Below, piece after piece: positions 1 to 7,624 of a stretch of DNA of 64,000 nucleotides. The translations under genes and the position numbers were made by a program. Origin of the DNA: Candidatus Paceibacterota bacterium (GTDB taxonomy: Bacteria > Verrucomicrobiota > Verrucomicrobiia > Limisphaerales > UBA8199). Each line of letters begins with the position of its first letter. Positions within the stretch are counted from its first letter, which is position 1. The stretch covers positions 124,001-188,000 of the forward strand of contig DAOTCE010000004.1 in the NCBI GenBank assembly GCA_035452965.1, written 5' to 3'. Under the pieces are notes generated by a model. That model searched no databases. It saw only the letters and a list, made by a program, of their open reading frames with translations, and was not told where the DNA came from.

Positions 1-309
1 ACCCGTGATGCCCAGGCCAATGTACGCTTGGTTGAGGGTCTTGTATTTCGCCAAGCATTCAGTCAGGTCTGACTTTTCTCTTAACCTAATGTAGCGTTGG
101 ATTTTGGAGGTGCTGAGTGTCGGGAGATTCTCCCTACACCATTTGCCCCACTCGTTAGACGGGCATTCAGCTTTGGCTTTGAGCAACCGACTGCCGCAAT
201 TCCATGCGTCTTCGATTTGCTTCTTTCGATTATCCGCAATGGTCTTGTCGGCTTGGACAACCGCATTGTGGTACTGGAGGATTTCCGTCACTACTACTTC
301 TGTCTGCAT
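1..309 (-). CDS. DUF3102-like protein, partial (runs off the left edge)
   Basis: The reading frame is open from an ATG at 309 to the window edge (103 codons); its C-terminus is missing. The visible part is an N-terminal helix of about 40 residues, then a stretch with the pattern of DUF3102 proteins (GSRLLKAKAECPSNEWGKWC followed by a Q-R-Y-I-R-L helix). DUF3102 proteins are small, of unknown biochemical role, and common on plasmids and phages. A GGAAAG sequence lies 9 nt before the ATG; an in-frame GTG two codons upstream is an alternative. It is transcribed away from the replication-type gene at 832, so the two share a 520-bp divergent control region. The family call rests on pattern recognition. 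Confidence 0.65.
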   Translation of the reverse strand, partial: MQTEVVVTEILQYHNAVVQADKTIADNRKKQIEDAWNCGSRLLKAKAECPSNEWGKWCRENLPTLSTSKIQRYIRLREKSDLTECLAKYKTLNQAYIGLGITG

Positions 310-718
310 GAGCACATTCTTTCCGTTTGCGAGTGTTTGGGAGCCAACCCGTAAACGTCAGTGCTACGGCGTTGGGTAGTCGTAGTAGTGATGTTGCCTT
401 AGAGAATATCAGACGCATTAGCGTTGGTCAAGCACGGAATAAGCATACATAAGTCAGCCCCGAAGGCTGGGTGGTTTCTTGGCTCTTGAAGCGCCATTAC
501 AGGCGTCTTCGACTTCCTTCGATCAAACGCTATCGAGCGTCTCCCGAGAAGGGCTTTTCGCCGTTTCTTCGGGCAATCTTCCCTTGCCACGGGCGACTTG
601 CCCGCTGTTTTGCCTCATTTTGCACGATGCCTCGGTTGACTCGGGAAAGGCCGTCATAATGCAACCGCAGGCGGATCAATCGTTTTCGCCGTTTCATCGC
701 TATGTACTAGTTGCGTGA
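310..718. other. Divergent intergenic region with hairpins
   Basis: No convincing gene is seen between the two divergent starts. Several short hairpins occur, for example CGGGCAA at 570-576 with TTGCCCG at 599-605, and ACGCT/AGCGT around 528-541. The region probably holds the promoters of both flanking genes, but no clear promoter pair could be assigned. Confidence 0.4.
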
Positions 719-834
719 TGGATTGGGTACACCAGCAAACTGATTTTCGGGTGCCCTCCCAGAAGTCACCCAATCCATGCAAAACGTTCCAAAGATTTCC
801 GAGGGCACCCCACATTTTGAAAGGATTGGGTATG
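719..834 (+). promoter_or_regulatory. Leader with interleaved inverted repeats over the start of the replication-type gene
   Basis: Three copies of one sequence alternate with a second inverted pair. TGGATTGGGT at 719-728 is the exact complement of ACCCAATCCA at 768-777, and GGATTGGGT recurs at 823-831 directly against the ATG at 832. GGGTGCCCTC at 749-758 is the exact complement of GAGGGCACCC at 801-810. The pairs cross, so RNA could form a pseudoknot. The middle arm could pair with either outer arm; pairing with the third would cover most of the Shine-Dalgarno AAGGA (821-825) and reach the start codon. DNA operator or iteron function is the main alternative. Confidence 0.5.
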
Positions 835-2022
835 GAACAAACCATCTACTACACGAAGTACGCAGTGTCGCTGACACTCTTGTTGAAGGATGCACCCGCT
901 GCGCTCCAGATACTGCTTTACGTCCTCTGGCGTCAAGGCGTTGAGACCGAGCACGAGGACCACAGATGGCATTTTCACGTTGGCGACATCGCCAAGAGCT
1001 TAGGCAAAAAGGAAAGGACTATCCGCAAGCATCTCAAACCGCTCCTTGACTTGGGCATATTGAACCTGGCGGGCAGGGCGGGCGAGCAGTACTACATCTT
1101 CGATGTCAACAAGTACGGGGAGTACCTCGCCCTTGACCCGAACAAGTTGACTCAGCACACCCCTGCCCAAGATGGGCACCCCTCCCAAAAAGTGGAAGGG
1201 GCACCCCTCCCGCAAAACGGCAGGGGACTACTCCCCAAAAATGGTAGGGAAAAGACAGCAGAGGAAAAGATAGCAGAGCAGTCCTGTCCAGTACGACAGG
1301 ACGGGACAACCGCTTCGCTTGGATTTGAAGAAGGGTCTTCATCCTTCAACGAACCCGTTCCCTCGATTTCAGCATCAAGCGGTTTCGGGTTTCCCGCCGT
1401 TACCCAGAGTTGCGCTTCAAGCGCAGCTTCGGGATTCTCGGGCGGGGAGGGAACGAAACTATCAGGCCCGATGGTTGCCCGTGGTGTCGCCGTTGCCCCT
1501 TCAATGGGCGAAGGCGAAAAGTCGGGTAGCGTGGCAAGTGCGGCGACGGAAAGCGCCCGCCACGCCCCGCATTGCGCTTCAATGCGCTGCAACGGGCACA
1601 GCGGCAGTCGGGGGAGTGCGGAGAAGCGGCAGCAGTCCCGTCCGGTGTTTGCGGCTTCCGAACCATTGGCCCCCCTGGCTTTGCCGTGGCACATCCCTCC
1701 CACCGTATCAGCAAAGCGCCAAGATTACATCGTGGGCCACCTGAACAAAAACGGATTCGATTTCGTGAAAGAAAATGCCACGTTTAGCGATTTCGGCGGG
1801 TACAAGGTTTGCGCTTACGACCCAGCCGAGAAGGTCATTCTCATCACCGCCGACGATTGCTCGTTCGTCCAAAAGCCGCACATTCAGGAACTCTGCGCCA
1901 GATTCATGCCGCAGGGATGGAAGATGATGTTGTGGACTGCCGAGGACGAATCGTTGCACAACGTCGAACGCCAGAAACGGGACGAAGCAACCGCAAGGGA
2001 TGATTCGTCTGGCAATGCTTGA
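832..2022 (+). CDS. Winged-helix protein, probable replication/partition protein of the element
   Basis: A 396-residue protein. Residues 1-110 look like a winged-helix domain (DIAKSLGKKERTIRKHLKPL, then a short wing ending G-EQYYIF), similar in style to plasmid and phage replication initiators. Residues about 120-290 are a low-complexity linker rich in Pro, Gly, Ser and Ala. The last 110 residues (from LPWHIPP) form a compact domain I do not recognise. The ATG at 832 is chosen because AAGGA lies 6 nt upstream and the winged helix begins there; an ATG at 718 in the same frame would add a segment encoded by the inverted-repeat leader. Replication function is inferred from architecture and setting. 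Confidence 0.6.
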   Translation: MEQTIYYTKYAVSLTLLLKDAPAALQILLYVLWRQGVETEHEDHRWHFHVGDIAKSLGKKERTIRKHLKPLLDLGILNLAGRAGEQYYIFDVNKYGEYLALDPNKLTQHTPAQDGHPSQKVEGAPLPQNGRGLLPKNGREKTAEEKIAEQSCPVRQDGTTASLGFEEGSSSFNEPVPSISASSGFGFPAVTQSCASSAASGFSGGEGTKLSGPMVARGVAVAPSMGEGEKSGSVASAATESARHAPHCASMRCNGHSGSRGSAEKRQQSRPVFAASEPLAPLALPWHIPPTVSAKRQDYIVGHLNKNGFDFVKENATFSDFGGYKVCAYDPAEKVILITADDCSFVQKPHIQELCARFMPQGWKMMLWTAEDESLHNVERQKRDEATARDDSSGNA

Positions 2023-2147
2023 GTACAGGAATAAGTACTCGCTCCCTGAAAAAAGTTGGCGGCGTGTGGAAAGCGTTAATCGGCCCAAAATTTTCCGTTG
2101 GGGGGGTGCATTGACGAGACACACCCATGCCTCGGGCGTAATGGGGC

Positions 2148-3074
2148 TTAGGTCTGCCTTAGCAGGGCTGATGCTCCAGCCTTCTCCAGTTTCTGCTTTG
2201 CGTTGTTGGCTTCCGAATTTGTTACACCGGTAAGCAGTGTGCTTGGCAGAGTTTCTACCAACAACTTTGCCTCTGCCAAACCAAGACCCGCTTTGATTTC
2301 ACGAATCGCCATGATGACGGCGATTTTCTTATCGGCGGGAACCGCATCAAGCACCACGTCAAACAAAGGCGGCGGTGTCGGCACCGATTGGTTTCCAATG
2401 ATCGGAGGAGCCTCGTATTCCGCACCCATCTGCTGGCGGCCTTGGGAAGAAGGCGTATTCGATGCTCCCAGCACTCTCCGCTTTTCCGTAACGAATTCTT
2501 CTTCGGTTAGGATACCTTTCGCCTTCAATTCAGCCAGTCTCTCCAATTGCGTTATCGGGTCTGGGGCAGCGGAGGGTGTTGGGGGCGGAGTCGTGTTCTT
2601 GGCCTTTGCGGCTGCAAGAGCGTTGTTTAATGTGGCGAGAAACTTCTCGGCAAAGTCCGGTGTCAAGGACGCCAGTGAGGTTGTACGGGCGACCTCCTGT
2701 ATCTTAACTCCCCCAATCCCATTCCCCCAAAACGTTCCCTTGTTCACGTCAACCGAAGTGATTGACTCCAGCGGCAAGGACTTAATTTCGATTCGTACTA
2801 TGTGCTGTACAACGATGACAAGCCGTTTGTCCGTCAAGAGCAACAGGGAAGACAGGCACGGTGGCTGTAAGGCGGACGGGATGAGACTGGACCTGCTAAA
2901 CGTAAACGAATTTGCGTTTATCCAACCCAGCAATTGTTCATCAGGTTGGAGTCCCTCCTTGAAATCTGTCAGACATTGTTGGAGGCTGTAGTCTCCCGAG
3001 GATTTTTTCGGCCATTGTCCCTCAAGTCTTCCGACTTCACTTTCGAGTGAACGGTAACCTGTCGTGTTGCTCAT
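2148..3074 (-). CDS. PH-like / SHOCT / bL12 C-terminal-like fusion protein
   Basis: A 308-residue protein with three recognisable parts. Residues about 45-125 resemble a bacterial PH-like domain (LLLLTDKRLVIVV, then ITSVDVNKGTFWGNGIGGVK). Residues about 172-200 are a SHOCT motif (QLERLAELKAKGILTEEEF, then KRRVLG). Residues about 235-306 closely resemble the C-terminal domain of ribosomal protein bL12 (FDVVLDAVPADKKIAVIMAI, then GLGLAEAKLLVETLP). Pro-rich linkers separate the parts. SHOCT segments usually tether or oligomerise proteins with PH-like domains; the bL12-like domain might contact a translation GTPase, which is inference. No signal peptide is seen. It is convergent with the gene at 832-2022. 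Confidence 0.7.
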   Translation of the reverse strand: MSNTTGYRSLESEVGRLEGQWPKKSSGDYSLQQCLTDFKEGLQPDEQLLGWINANSFTFSRSSLIPSALQPPCLSSLLLLTDKRLVIVVQHIVRIEIKSLPLESITSVDVNKGTFWGNGIGGVKIQEVARTTSLASLTPDFAEKFLATLNNALAAAKAKNTTPPPTPSAAPDPITQLERLAELKAKGILTEEEFVTEKRRVLGASNTPSSQGRQQMGAEYEAPPIIGNQSVPTPPPLFDVVLDAVPADKKIAVIMAIREIKAGLGLAEAKLLVETLPSTLLTGVTNSEANNAKQKLEKAGASALLRQT

Positions 3075-3198
3075 CCGTGGTCCTTATGCTGTTAGTTCAT
3101 GTCAATACGGCTACGTTGCCCCCTCTGAATGTCGCAAATCTCGTGCCAAGACAACTGTCTTATGACGCTCTTTTGTCCAACTCGGCAATCTGGCATGG

Positions 3199-3444
3199 AT
3201 GGCTCAGACCCAATCGCCGATGTCAGACGCCTTCTCCCGTGTGGTCAAAAGGCACAGGGAAAGGAAGGGGCTTAGCCGTGCGGCTTTGGCGAAGATGGCT
3301 GGGCTTCACCAAACGTACATCGGTCTTCTGGAACGTGAGGAAAGAAGCCCAAATCTGGACACGGCGAGGGCAATTGCTACGGCTCTGGGCTTGAAGCTGG
3401 CGGATATGATTGCGGAAGCCGAACGGAGTTGCGGGGAGGGTTGA
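3199..3444 (+). CDS. XRE/Cro-CI family regulator
   Basis: An 81-residue single-domain helix-turn-helix protein. The domain spans about residues 10-72, with the recognition region LSRAALAKMAGLHQTYIGLL and the typical tail ERSPNLDTARAIATALGL. Size and sequence fit phage- and island-type repressors that control integrase or replication genes. A second in-frame ATG at 3220 (MSDAFSRVV) would also give a complete domain. Its target sites are not identified; the hairpin at 4377-4401 and the inverted repeats at 719-831 are candidates within the same element. Confidence 0.85.
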   Translation: MAQTQSPMSDAFSRVVKRHRERKGLSRAALAKMAGLHQTYIGLLEREERSPNLDTARAIATALGLKLADMIAEAERSCGEG

Positions 3445-3567
3445 GTCCCGTTCTCAATTGATGGTGCCCTACTGCGGGGCAGGTTCATGGAGGCGCTAGC
3501 TGGACATTTGAACCCAGCCGTCTCCGGTCTTGCCAACGAAGCCGTGCAGGGTTTAGGTACGGCTGCG

Positions 3568-4332
3568 ATGGCTCGAAAAGCATACACAACTCGTTTGCTC
3601 TGGCCGCTCCTTCTGGTGCTGGCTGGTGCAGCGTGCTGGGGCGGCACAAACGAGTGGATTGCTGCCGACTACACCCCATTCCTGAATGGCAAGCCGTGGC
3701 CACGTTTCCCAATAGTCGCCTATGTCGAAGGCGCATCCAACATCTGGGTTCACCCGCAGGCTCCGCAACGCTTCCCCACCGTCACGGAAACCCATGACCC
3801 CGATTCGGATTTCACAACCGCCGTAGTTCAGTTCCCCGACGGAAGGCGGTTCAAGACGTACAACGAGTTTGTCCTCGGGCCGTATCTGTCGGCTGTTTAC
3901 TGCGGCGACTTCAACGGCGACGGGAGACCCGATTTCGTTGCCGTCAAGCCTGGCTCGGGCTGTGGTCTCGCTGCTGAATACTGCACCGGCGTCTTTGCCT
4001 TCTCAAACGACAGCGATTACTCGTTCACCCGCATTACCACAATGGGGCTTGGGCCGTATGATTTGGCAATTGACCCCCGCACAAAGACTTTCCGGCTGAT
4101 ACACACGGCGTTTCGGCAGGGCGAGAGCACAGACGGAAAGACGCACAGCTTCTGGGTGCATCGCTTGTACAAATGGGATGCCCTGCGGTTTCAACGGGAC
4201 GAGAACTTTCCTGCCATCTGGATTCAGTACCTGAACCGCCCCAATCACGAGCCGACGAAGCTCTTGACGGAGCGGCTCAAGGCGAAGGCGTGGGCTGGGG
4301 ATTCAGAGTCGGGTGCCCGAATTGATTGGTAG
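3568..4332 (+). CDS. Exported protein with an FG-GAP/calcium-loop-like motif
   Basis: A 254-residue protein of unknown function. The start at 3568 gives a good signal peptide (MARKAYTTRLLWPLLLVLAG, then AACWGG), while the longer frame from 3487 would bury it; the Cys after the hydrophobic core could be lipidated, though the lipobox is poor. A CGDFNGDGRPDFVAV stretch matches the Asp-rich calcium loop of VCBS/FG-GAP repeats, but only one such repeat is present. No enzyme motif is seen. It lies between the XRE regulator and the integrase, so it is likely accessory cargo. Confidence 0.6.
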   Translation: MARKAYTTRLLWPLLLVLAGAACWGGTNEWIAADYTPFLNGKPWPRFPIVAYVEGASNIWVHPQAPQRFPTVTETHDPDSDFTTAVVQFPDGRRFKTYNEFVLGPYLSAVYCGDFNGDGRPDFVAVKPGSGCGLAAEYCTGVFAFSNDSDYSFTRITTMGLGPYDLAIDPRTKTFRLIHTAFRQGESTDGKTHSFWVHRLYKWDALRFQRDENFPAIWIQYLNRPNHEPTKLLTERLKAKAWAGDSESGARIDW

Positions 4333-4376
4333 GGGAGAGCGATTCGGGCGGGCTTCGGAAAAGAGTGGGAATACCG

Positions 4377-4401
4377 ATACTAAAGTTGCGGGCTTTAGTA
4401 T
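4377..4401. repeat. Inverted repeat before the integrase promoter
   Basis: ATACTAAAG (4377-4385) and CTTTAGTAT (4393-4401) form a perfect 9-bp stem with a 7-nt loop, 30 bp upstream of the integrase -35 box. There is no following T-run, so an operator is likelier than a terminator. Confidence 0.5.
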
Positions 4402-4430
4402 TAGCGGACTTATCCATCCTTATTCTGTAC

Positions 4431-4459
4431 TTGACATGTTCTAATATCAGTGTTATGTT
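4431..4459 (+). promoter_or_regulatory. Sigma70-type promoter for the leader ORF and integrase
   Basis: TTGACA (4431-4436), a 17-bp spacer and TATGTT (4454-4459). The -35 box is perfect and the -10 box keeps the T, A, T and final T. The expected start of transcription falls at or next to the ATG at 4467, so the transcript would be nearly leaderless. Confidence 0.65.
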
Positions 4460-4466
4460 GTGCGGC

Positions 4467-4517
4467 ATGATGAACACGAAGATGACAATTGAAGAAGTGC
4501 AGACATTGCTCCCATGA
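4467..4517 (+). CDS. 16-residue leader ORF coupled to the integrase
   Basis: The ORF encodes MMNTKMTIEEVQTLLP and ends TGA at 4515-4517, overlapping the integrase ATG at 4514 in an ATGA arrangement. It has no Shine-Dalgarno sequence and begins about where the promoter at 4431-4459 should start transcription. The peptide looks like the first helix of an excisionase-type helix-turn-helix (usual form MTIEEVAELLG), so it may be a remnant of one that now serves to couple integrase translation. Expression is inferred. Confidence 0.45.
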   Translation: MMNTKMTIEEVQTLLP

Positions 4518-5890
4518 TTATCAGAAGGACATTCCCGCAAGTTTACAAACTTGTCCGACAAGACGGGTCAGTGTACTGGCTCGGCTCCGCCCGTTCGACT
4601 AGATGGCACATGAAGGAGCGGAAAACATTCGCCACGGAGAAGGACGCTCTTGATTGGGCACGGAGCGTGGAAGAGACCATTACAAAGCACAGAGCACAGA
4701 CCGACGTTCCGAATGACAAGTTGGTCATGGCTGAAAATTACTCCAAAATCCTTGACCGACTCAGCCCATACTCCAAAACCCCCGAAGATGCTGCTGACTT
4801 CTACCTCGCCCATCTCGGCAAGGAGGCGACTCGCCAATCCAAACCATCTGTTGCCGAACTGGTGGACAAGTGGAAAGAGTCCAAGCTCACGAGCAAAATC
4901 AAACCCATTGGTAAGCGGATGGTTGGCGAAGTGAAGTTCTACGCACGATTTCTGCGTAATACGTGGGGAGGACTCAAGATTGAGGATGTGACGCACCAAA
5001 TGGTCGAGGACGTTCTGAACAAGCTCCCCGCCAAGAACCGCAACACCCATCGGAAATATCTGCGATTCATCCGAATGTTCTTCATTTGGGCGAAGCACAA
5101 GCGGCACTTGCGCCAAGAGAACCCCACGGATGGTATCCTAATTAAATCCGAGGACTTCACTGCCAAGTTCTATGACTCCGAAAAAGTCTGCCAACTCCTT
5201 CGACACGTTGCCACGAGTGAGAAGGATTTGGTTGGGATGTACGCATTGCTGACGTTTGCTGGATTGCGCCCCTCCGAAGGCGCTCGGGTTGAATGGGAGG
5301 ACATTGATTTTGAGACCCACGAAATCTACGTGAAGAAGGGCAAGCGGGAGGAACGGAGGTTTATCCTTGAAGCCCCCGCCAAGGAGACGCTTTTCGCTTG
5401 GCTGAGATGGCACAGAGACAACACGCCGAAAGACCAACCCTTCGTGGCCCTGCGGAACCTCGGCAATCGTGAGCGCAAGGTACGCAAAGCGGTCTTGAAC
5501 GGGGAGTGGGTGCAAGACGGATTGAGGCACGGTTTTGCAACCTACTACAACGCCTTAACCCAAGACCCGTACAAGGTCTGCTATGTAACGGGGGACATAA
5601 TCAAGACCGTCAAGCGCCACTACATGCGAGCGGTAAAGAAGAAGGTCTGCGATGCCTTCTGGGGATTGACTCCCGCCGTCGTGCTCGCAGACGAGCAGGG
5701 TAAGAATGGTGTGGCTCCCTCGGGTGCTCCGGCTCCCGCCGTTTCTCCTGACAACCCTGACAACTCAACCGCCGTTATAAAAACATCCGACTGCGTTATA
5801 AAAAACGCTTCCGTCCAAATCGCTTCACCCGCTAAAAAAACTAAGATGCATTACGTGCCCGTTGCCACGGGCGATGATGCTCTTCCCTAA
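4514..5890 (+). CDS. int: Tyrosine recombinase (site-specific integrase)
   Basis: A 458-residue integrase that would catalyse integration and excision at tRNA-Arg. An N-terminal SAM-like core-binding domain (about 100-210) precedes the catalytic domain (about 215-400). The first catalytic Arg lies in LLTFAGLRPSEGARVEW, the second in DGLRHGFATYY, and the nucleophile Tyr is probably that of KRHYMRAV, followed by AFWGLTP, a tail typical of integrases in this phylum. The first His of the HxxR box is Asp here and the later GH is GD, as I recall from related verrucomicrobial enzymes. The last 60 residues are low complexity and overlap direct repeats that may be integrase arm sites. Confidence 0.9.
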   Translation: MIIRRTFPQVYKLVRQDGSVYWLGSARSTRWHMKERKTFATEKDALDWARSVEETITKHRAQTDVPNDKLVMAENYSKILDRLSPYSKTPEDAADFYLAHLGKEATRQSKPSVAELVDKWKESKLTSKIKPIGKRMVGEVKFYARFLRNTWGGLKIEDVTHQMVEDVLNKLPAKNRNTHRKYLRFIRMFFIWAKHKRHLRQENPTDGILIKSEDFTAKFYDSEKVCQLLRHVATSEKDLVGMYALLTFAGLRPSEGARVEWEDIDFETHEIYVKKGKREERRFILEAPAKETLFAWLRWHRDNTPKDQPFVALRNLGNRERKVRKAVLNGEWVQDGLRHGFATYYNALTQDPYKVCYVTGDIIKTVKRHYMRAVKKKVCDAFWGLTPAVVLADEQGKNGVAPSGAPAPAVSPDNPDNSTAVIKTSDCVIKNASVQIASPAKKTKMHYVPVATGDDALP

Positions 5891-5931
5891 AACAACCTCC
5901 TGCGGACTGGCACAAATTCTGCGTTATAAAA
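5773..5931 (+). repeat. Three direct repeats CGTTATAAAA, candidate integrase arm sites
   Basis: CGTTATAAAA occurs at 5773-5782, 5794-5803 and 5922-5931. The first two are spaced 21 bp, two helical turns, inside the 3' end of the integrase gene; the third ends 6 bp before the tRNA fragment. Number, spacing and position fit arm-type binding sites of a tyrosine recombinase. Function is inferred. Confidence 0.5.
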
Positions 5932-5937
5932 TCCGAA

Positions 5938-5982
5938 CTACGGATCAGAAGGTTTCAGGTTCAACTCCTGATGGGTGCGCCA
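5938..5982 (+). other. Attachment site: 3' fragment of tRNA-Arg(ACG)
   Basis: The 45 nt read as the 3' part of a tRNA: anticodon loop CTACGGA (U33, anticodon ACG), stem half TCAGA, variable AGGTT, a perfect T-arm (TCAGG, loop TTCAACT, CCTGA), acceptor half TGGGTGC, discriminator G and encoded CCA (5980-5982). The bases upstream do not pair with the anticodon stem half and no 5' half exists, so this is a displaced fragment, not a working gene. Identity beginning at the anticodon loop is typical of integrase crossover sites. Confidence 0.8.
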
Positions 5983-6010
5983 CCCTTGTAATCCCTCAGT
6001 CTGGCAGGGT

Positions 6011-6056
6011 GCTTTCGCCGAAAGCGCCATCGTTTGGCCGCCTCGGCGAGGCGGCC
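6011..6056. repeat. Twin GC-rich hairpins after the tRNA fragment
   Basis: GCTTTC/GAAAGC (6011-6025) is followed by a 9-bp perfect stem with a 3-nt loop (6036-6056, GGCCGCCTC and its complement). There is no T-run. They may be the old tRNA terminator or a REP-like element; a similar twin hairpin is at 31829-31880. Confidence 0.5.
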
Positions 6057-6127
6057 CCACCCAAGATCGAGGCCTTATCCACTATTTACGATTTGCATTC
6101 CCATGCCGCCGGCTCGCAGTATACCGC

Positions 6128-7606
6128 ATGAAACATCGTAATCTTGAGCGCCTTCTCAAGGCCTGTCTCGTCCTGCTTGTTTGTCTGACCACCGCCGTCA
6201 ATTCTCGCGCCGCCGCCCAGCGCCCCAACATAGTCTTCATTCTCGCTGACGATCTTGGTTATACCGACCTGGCCTGCTTCGGAAGCAAGTACTACGAAAC
6301 CCCTAACATTGATCGCATGGCAGCGAGCGGGATACGGTTTACCAGCGGCTACACCTGTGGCGCCAATTGCGCTCCCACCCGCGCCGCGCTGATGAGCGGT
6401 CAATACGCCCCGCGCACCGGGGTTTATACCGTCGGCAGCATTGAGCGCTTCGACTGGCGCAGCCGTTCGCTCCGGCCGGTGGACAACGTCACCAAATTGC
6501 CTTTGACCAAAATCACGCTCGCGCAGTCTCTGAAGAAAGCGGGCTACGCCACCGCCATGTTCGGCAAATGGCACCTCGGCGATGACGGCCCTCATCACCC
6601 GGGCCAGCGCGGATTTGATGAGGCCATTGTGAGCGCGGGAGCGCATTTTAATTTCGTCACTGTGCCTCCAGTCGAGTATCCCAAGGGCACTTACCTGGCC
6701 GATTTCCTGACGGATAAGGCCGTGGATTTCATCCGACGCCACCAGGAAGGGCCGTTCTTCCTTTATCTGCCGCATTACGCTGTTCACTCCCCGCACGATG
6801 CCAAAGCCAACCTCATCGCGAAGTTCAAGCCCAAGCCCCCCGTGGGCGGGCACAACAACCCGACTTACGCCGCGATGATCGCCAGCGTGGATGAAAGCGT
6901 CGGCCGGGTGCTCGCGCTGCTCGACGAACTGAAGCTCGCGGAGAATACCCTGGTGATCTTCTCCAGCGACAACGGCGGCGTAGGCGGCTACGCTCGTGAG
7001 GGCATTAAGGCGGCGGGCGGGATCACCGACAATGCTCCCTTGCGCGGCGGCAAGGGCATGTTCTACGAAGGCGGCGTGCGGGTGCCCTATATCTTCCGCT
7101 GGCCGGGCCGCATTCCGGCCGGCGCGACCTGCGACCAGCCCATCAACAGCGTGGACCTGTATCCCACCCTGCTCGAAGTCGCAGGTGCCGAGCCGCCAGC
7201 CAACCATCCGCTGGATGGGGTGAGTTACTTCAAAACTCTGACCAGCGGCGGCAAGGCTGCGCTCGGCCGCGACGCCATCTTCTGGCATTTCCCGGGTTAC
7301 CTGGGCGCTGGCGTCGGCTCCTGGCGCACCACCCCCGCCGGCGCCATCCGCTCCGGCGACTGGAAGCTCCAGGAGTATTTCGAGGACGGCCATCTGGAGC
7401 TGTATAATCTGCGCGAAGACCTTAGCCAGACAAACAACCTCGCGGCGAAGCTGCCCGACAAGGCAGAAGAACTGCACGCCCGGCTCACCGCCTGGCGCCA
7501 GGCGGTCGACGCCCCGATGCCCACGAAGAACACCGAGCAGGGGCAACCCGCCAAAGCCAAGAAAGGCAAGAAGAAGAGGCAGAAGAGCGCCAGTGCGGAT
7601 AAGTGA
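6128..7606 (+). CDS. Secreted sulfatase, family S1 type
   Basis: A 492-residue arylsulfatase-type enzyme, probably acting on sulfated polysaccharide outside the cytoplasm. The start at 6128 gives a signal peptide (MKHRNLERLLKACLVLLVCL to about residue 30); the longer frame from 5975 would read through the tRNA fragment and hairpins. The metal site is NIVFILADDLGYTD. The activation motif is CAPTRAALMSG, whose Cys is converted to formylglycine in this family. Further family motifs are FGKWHLG and a metal-binding FSSDNGG. The C-terminus is Lys-rich. It is 18 bp upstream of a second sulfatase and surely co-transcribed. The substrate cannot be read from sequence. Confidence 0.93.
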   Translation: MKHRNLERLLKACLVLLVCLTTAVNSRAAAQRPNIVFILADDLGYTDLACFGSKYYETPNIDRMAASGIRFTSGYTCGANCAPTRAALMSGQYAPRTGVYTVGSIERFDWRSRSLRPVDNVTKLPLTKITLAQSLKKAGYATAMFGKWHLGDDGPHHPGQRGFDEAIVSAGAHFNFVTVPPVEYPKGTYLADFLTDKAVDFIRRHQEGPFFLYLPHYAVHSPHDAKANLIAKFKPKPPVGGHNNPTYAAMIASVDESVGRVLALLDELKLAENTLVIFSSDNGGVGGYAREGIKAAGGITDNAPLRGGKGMFYEGGVRVPYIFRWPGRIPAGATCDQPINSVDLYPTLLEVAGAEPPANHPLDGVSYFKTLTSGGKAALGRDAIFWHFPGYLGAGVGSWRTTPAGAIRSGDWKLQEYFEDGHLELYNLREDLSQTNNLAAKLPDKAEELHARLTAWRQAVDAPMPTKNTEQGQPAKAKKGKKKRQKSASADK

Positions 7607-7624
7607 CGAGTCTTTCCCTCGCCT

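Larger units (their letters stand above)
1..5982. mobile_element. Right part of an element integrated at tRNA-Arg(ACG)
   Basis: The stretch carries a tyrosine integrase whose stop lies 47 bp before a 3' tRNA-Arg fragment, plus regulator, replication-type and orphan genes, and looks less GC-rich than the sulfatase region that follows. The order integrase, direct repeats, tRNA fragment is the classic end of a tRNA-targeting integrative element. The left end and the expected intact tRNA-Arg(ACG) lie outside the window, so total size and mobility type are unknown. No conjugation or virion genes are visible in this part. Confidence 0.8.

Noticed and set aside
5938..5982. A functional tRNA gene
   Set aside because: Only the 3' part is present; there is no D-arm, 5' acceptor half or pairing anticodon stem.
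5975..6127. N-terminal extension of the first sulfatase
   Set aside because: It would translate the tRNA fragment and two hairpins and hide the signal peptide that starts at 6128.
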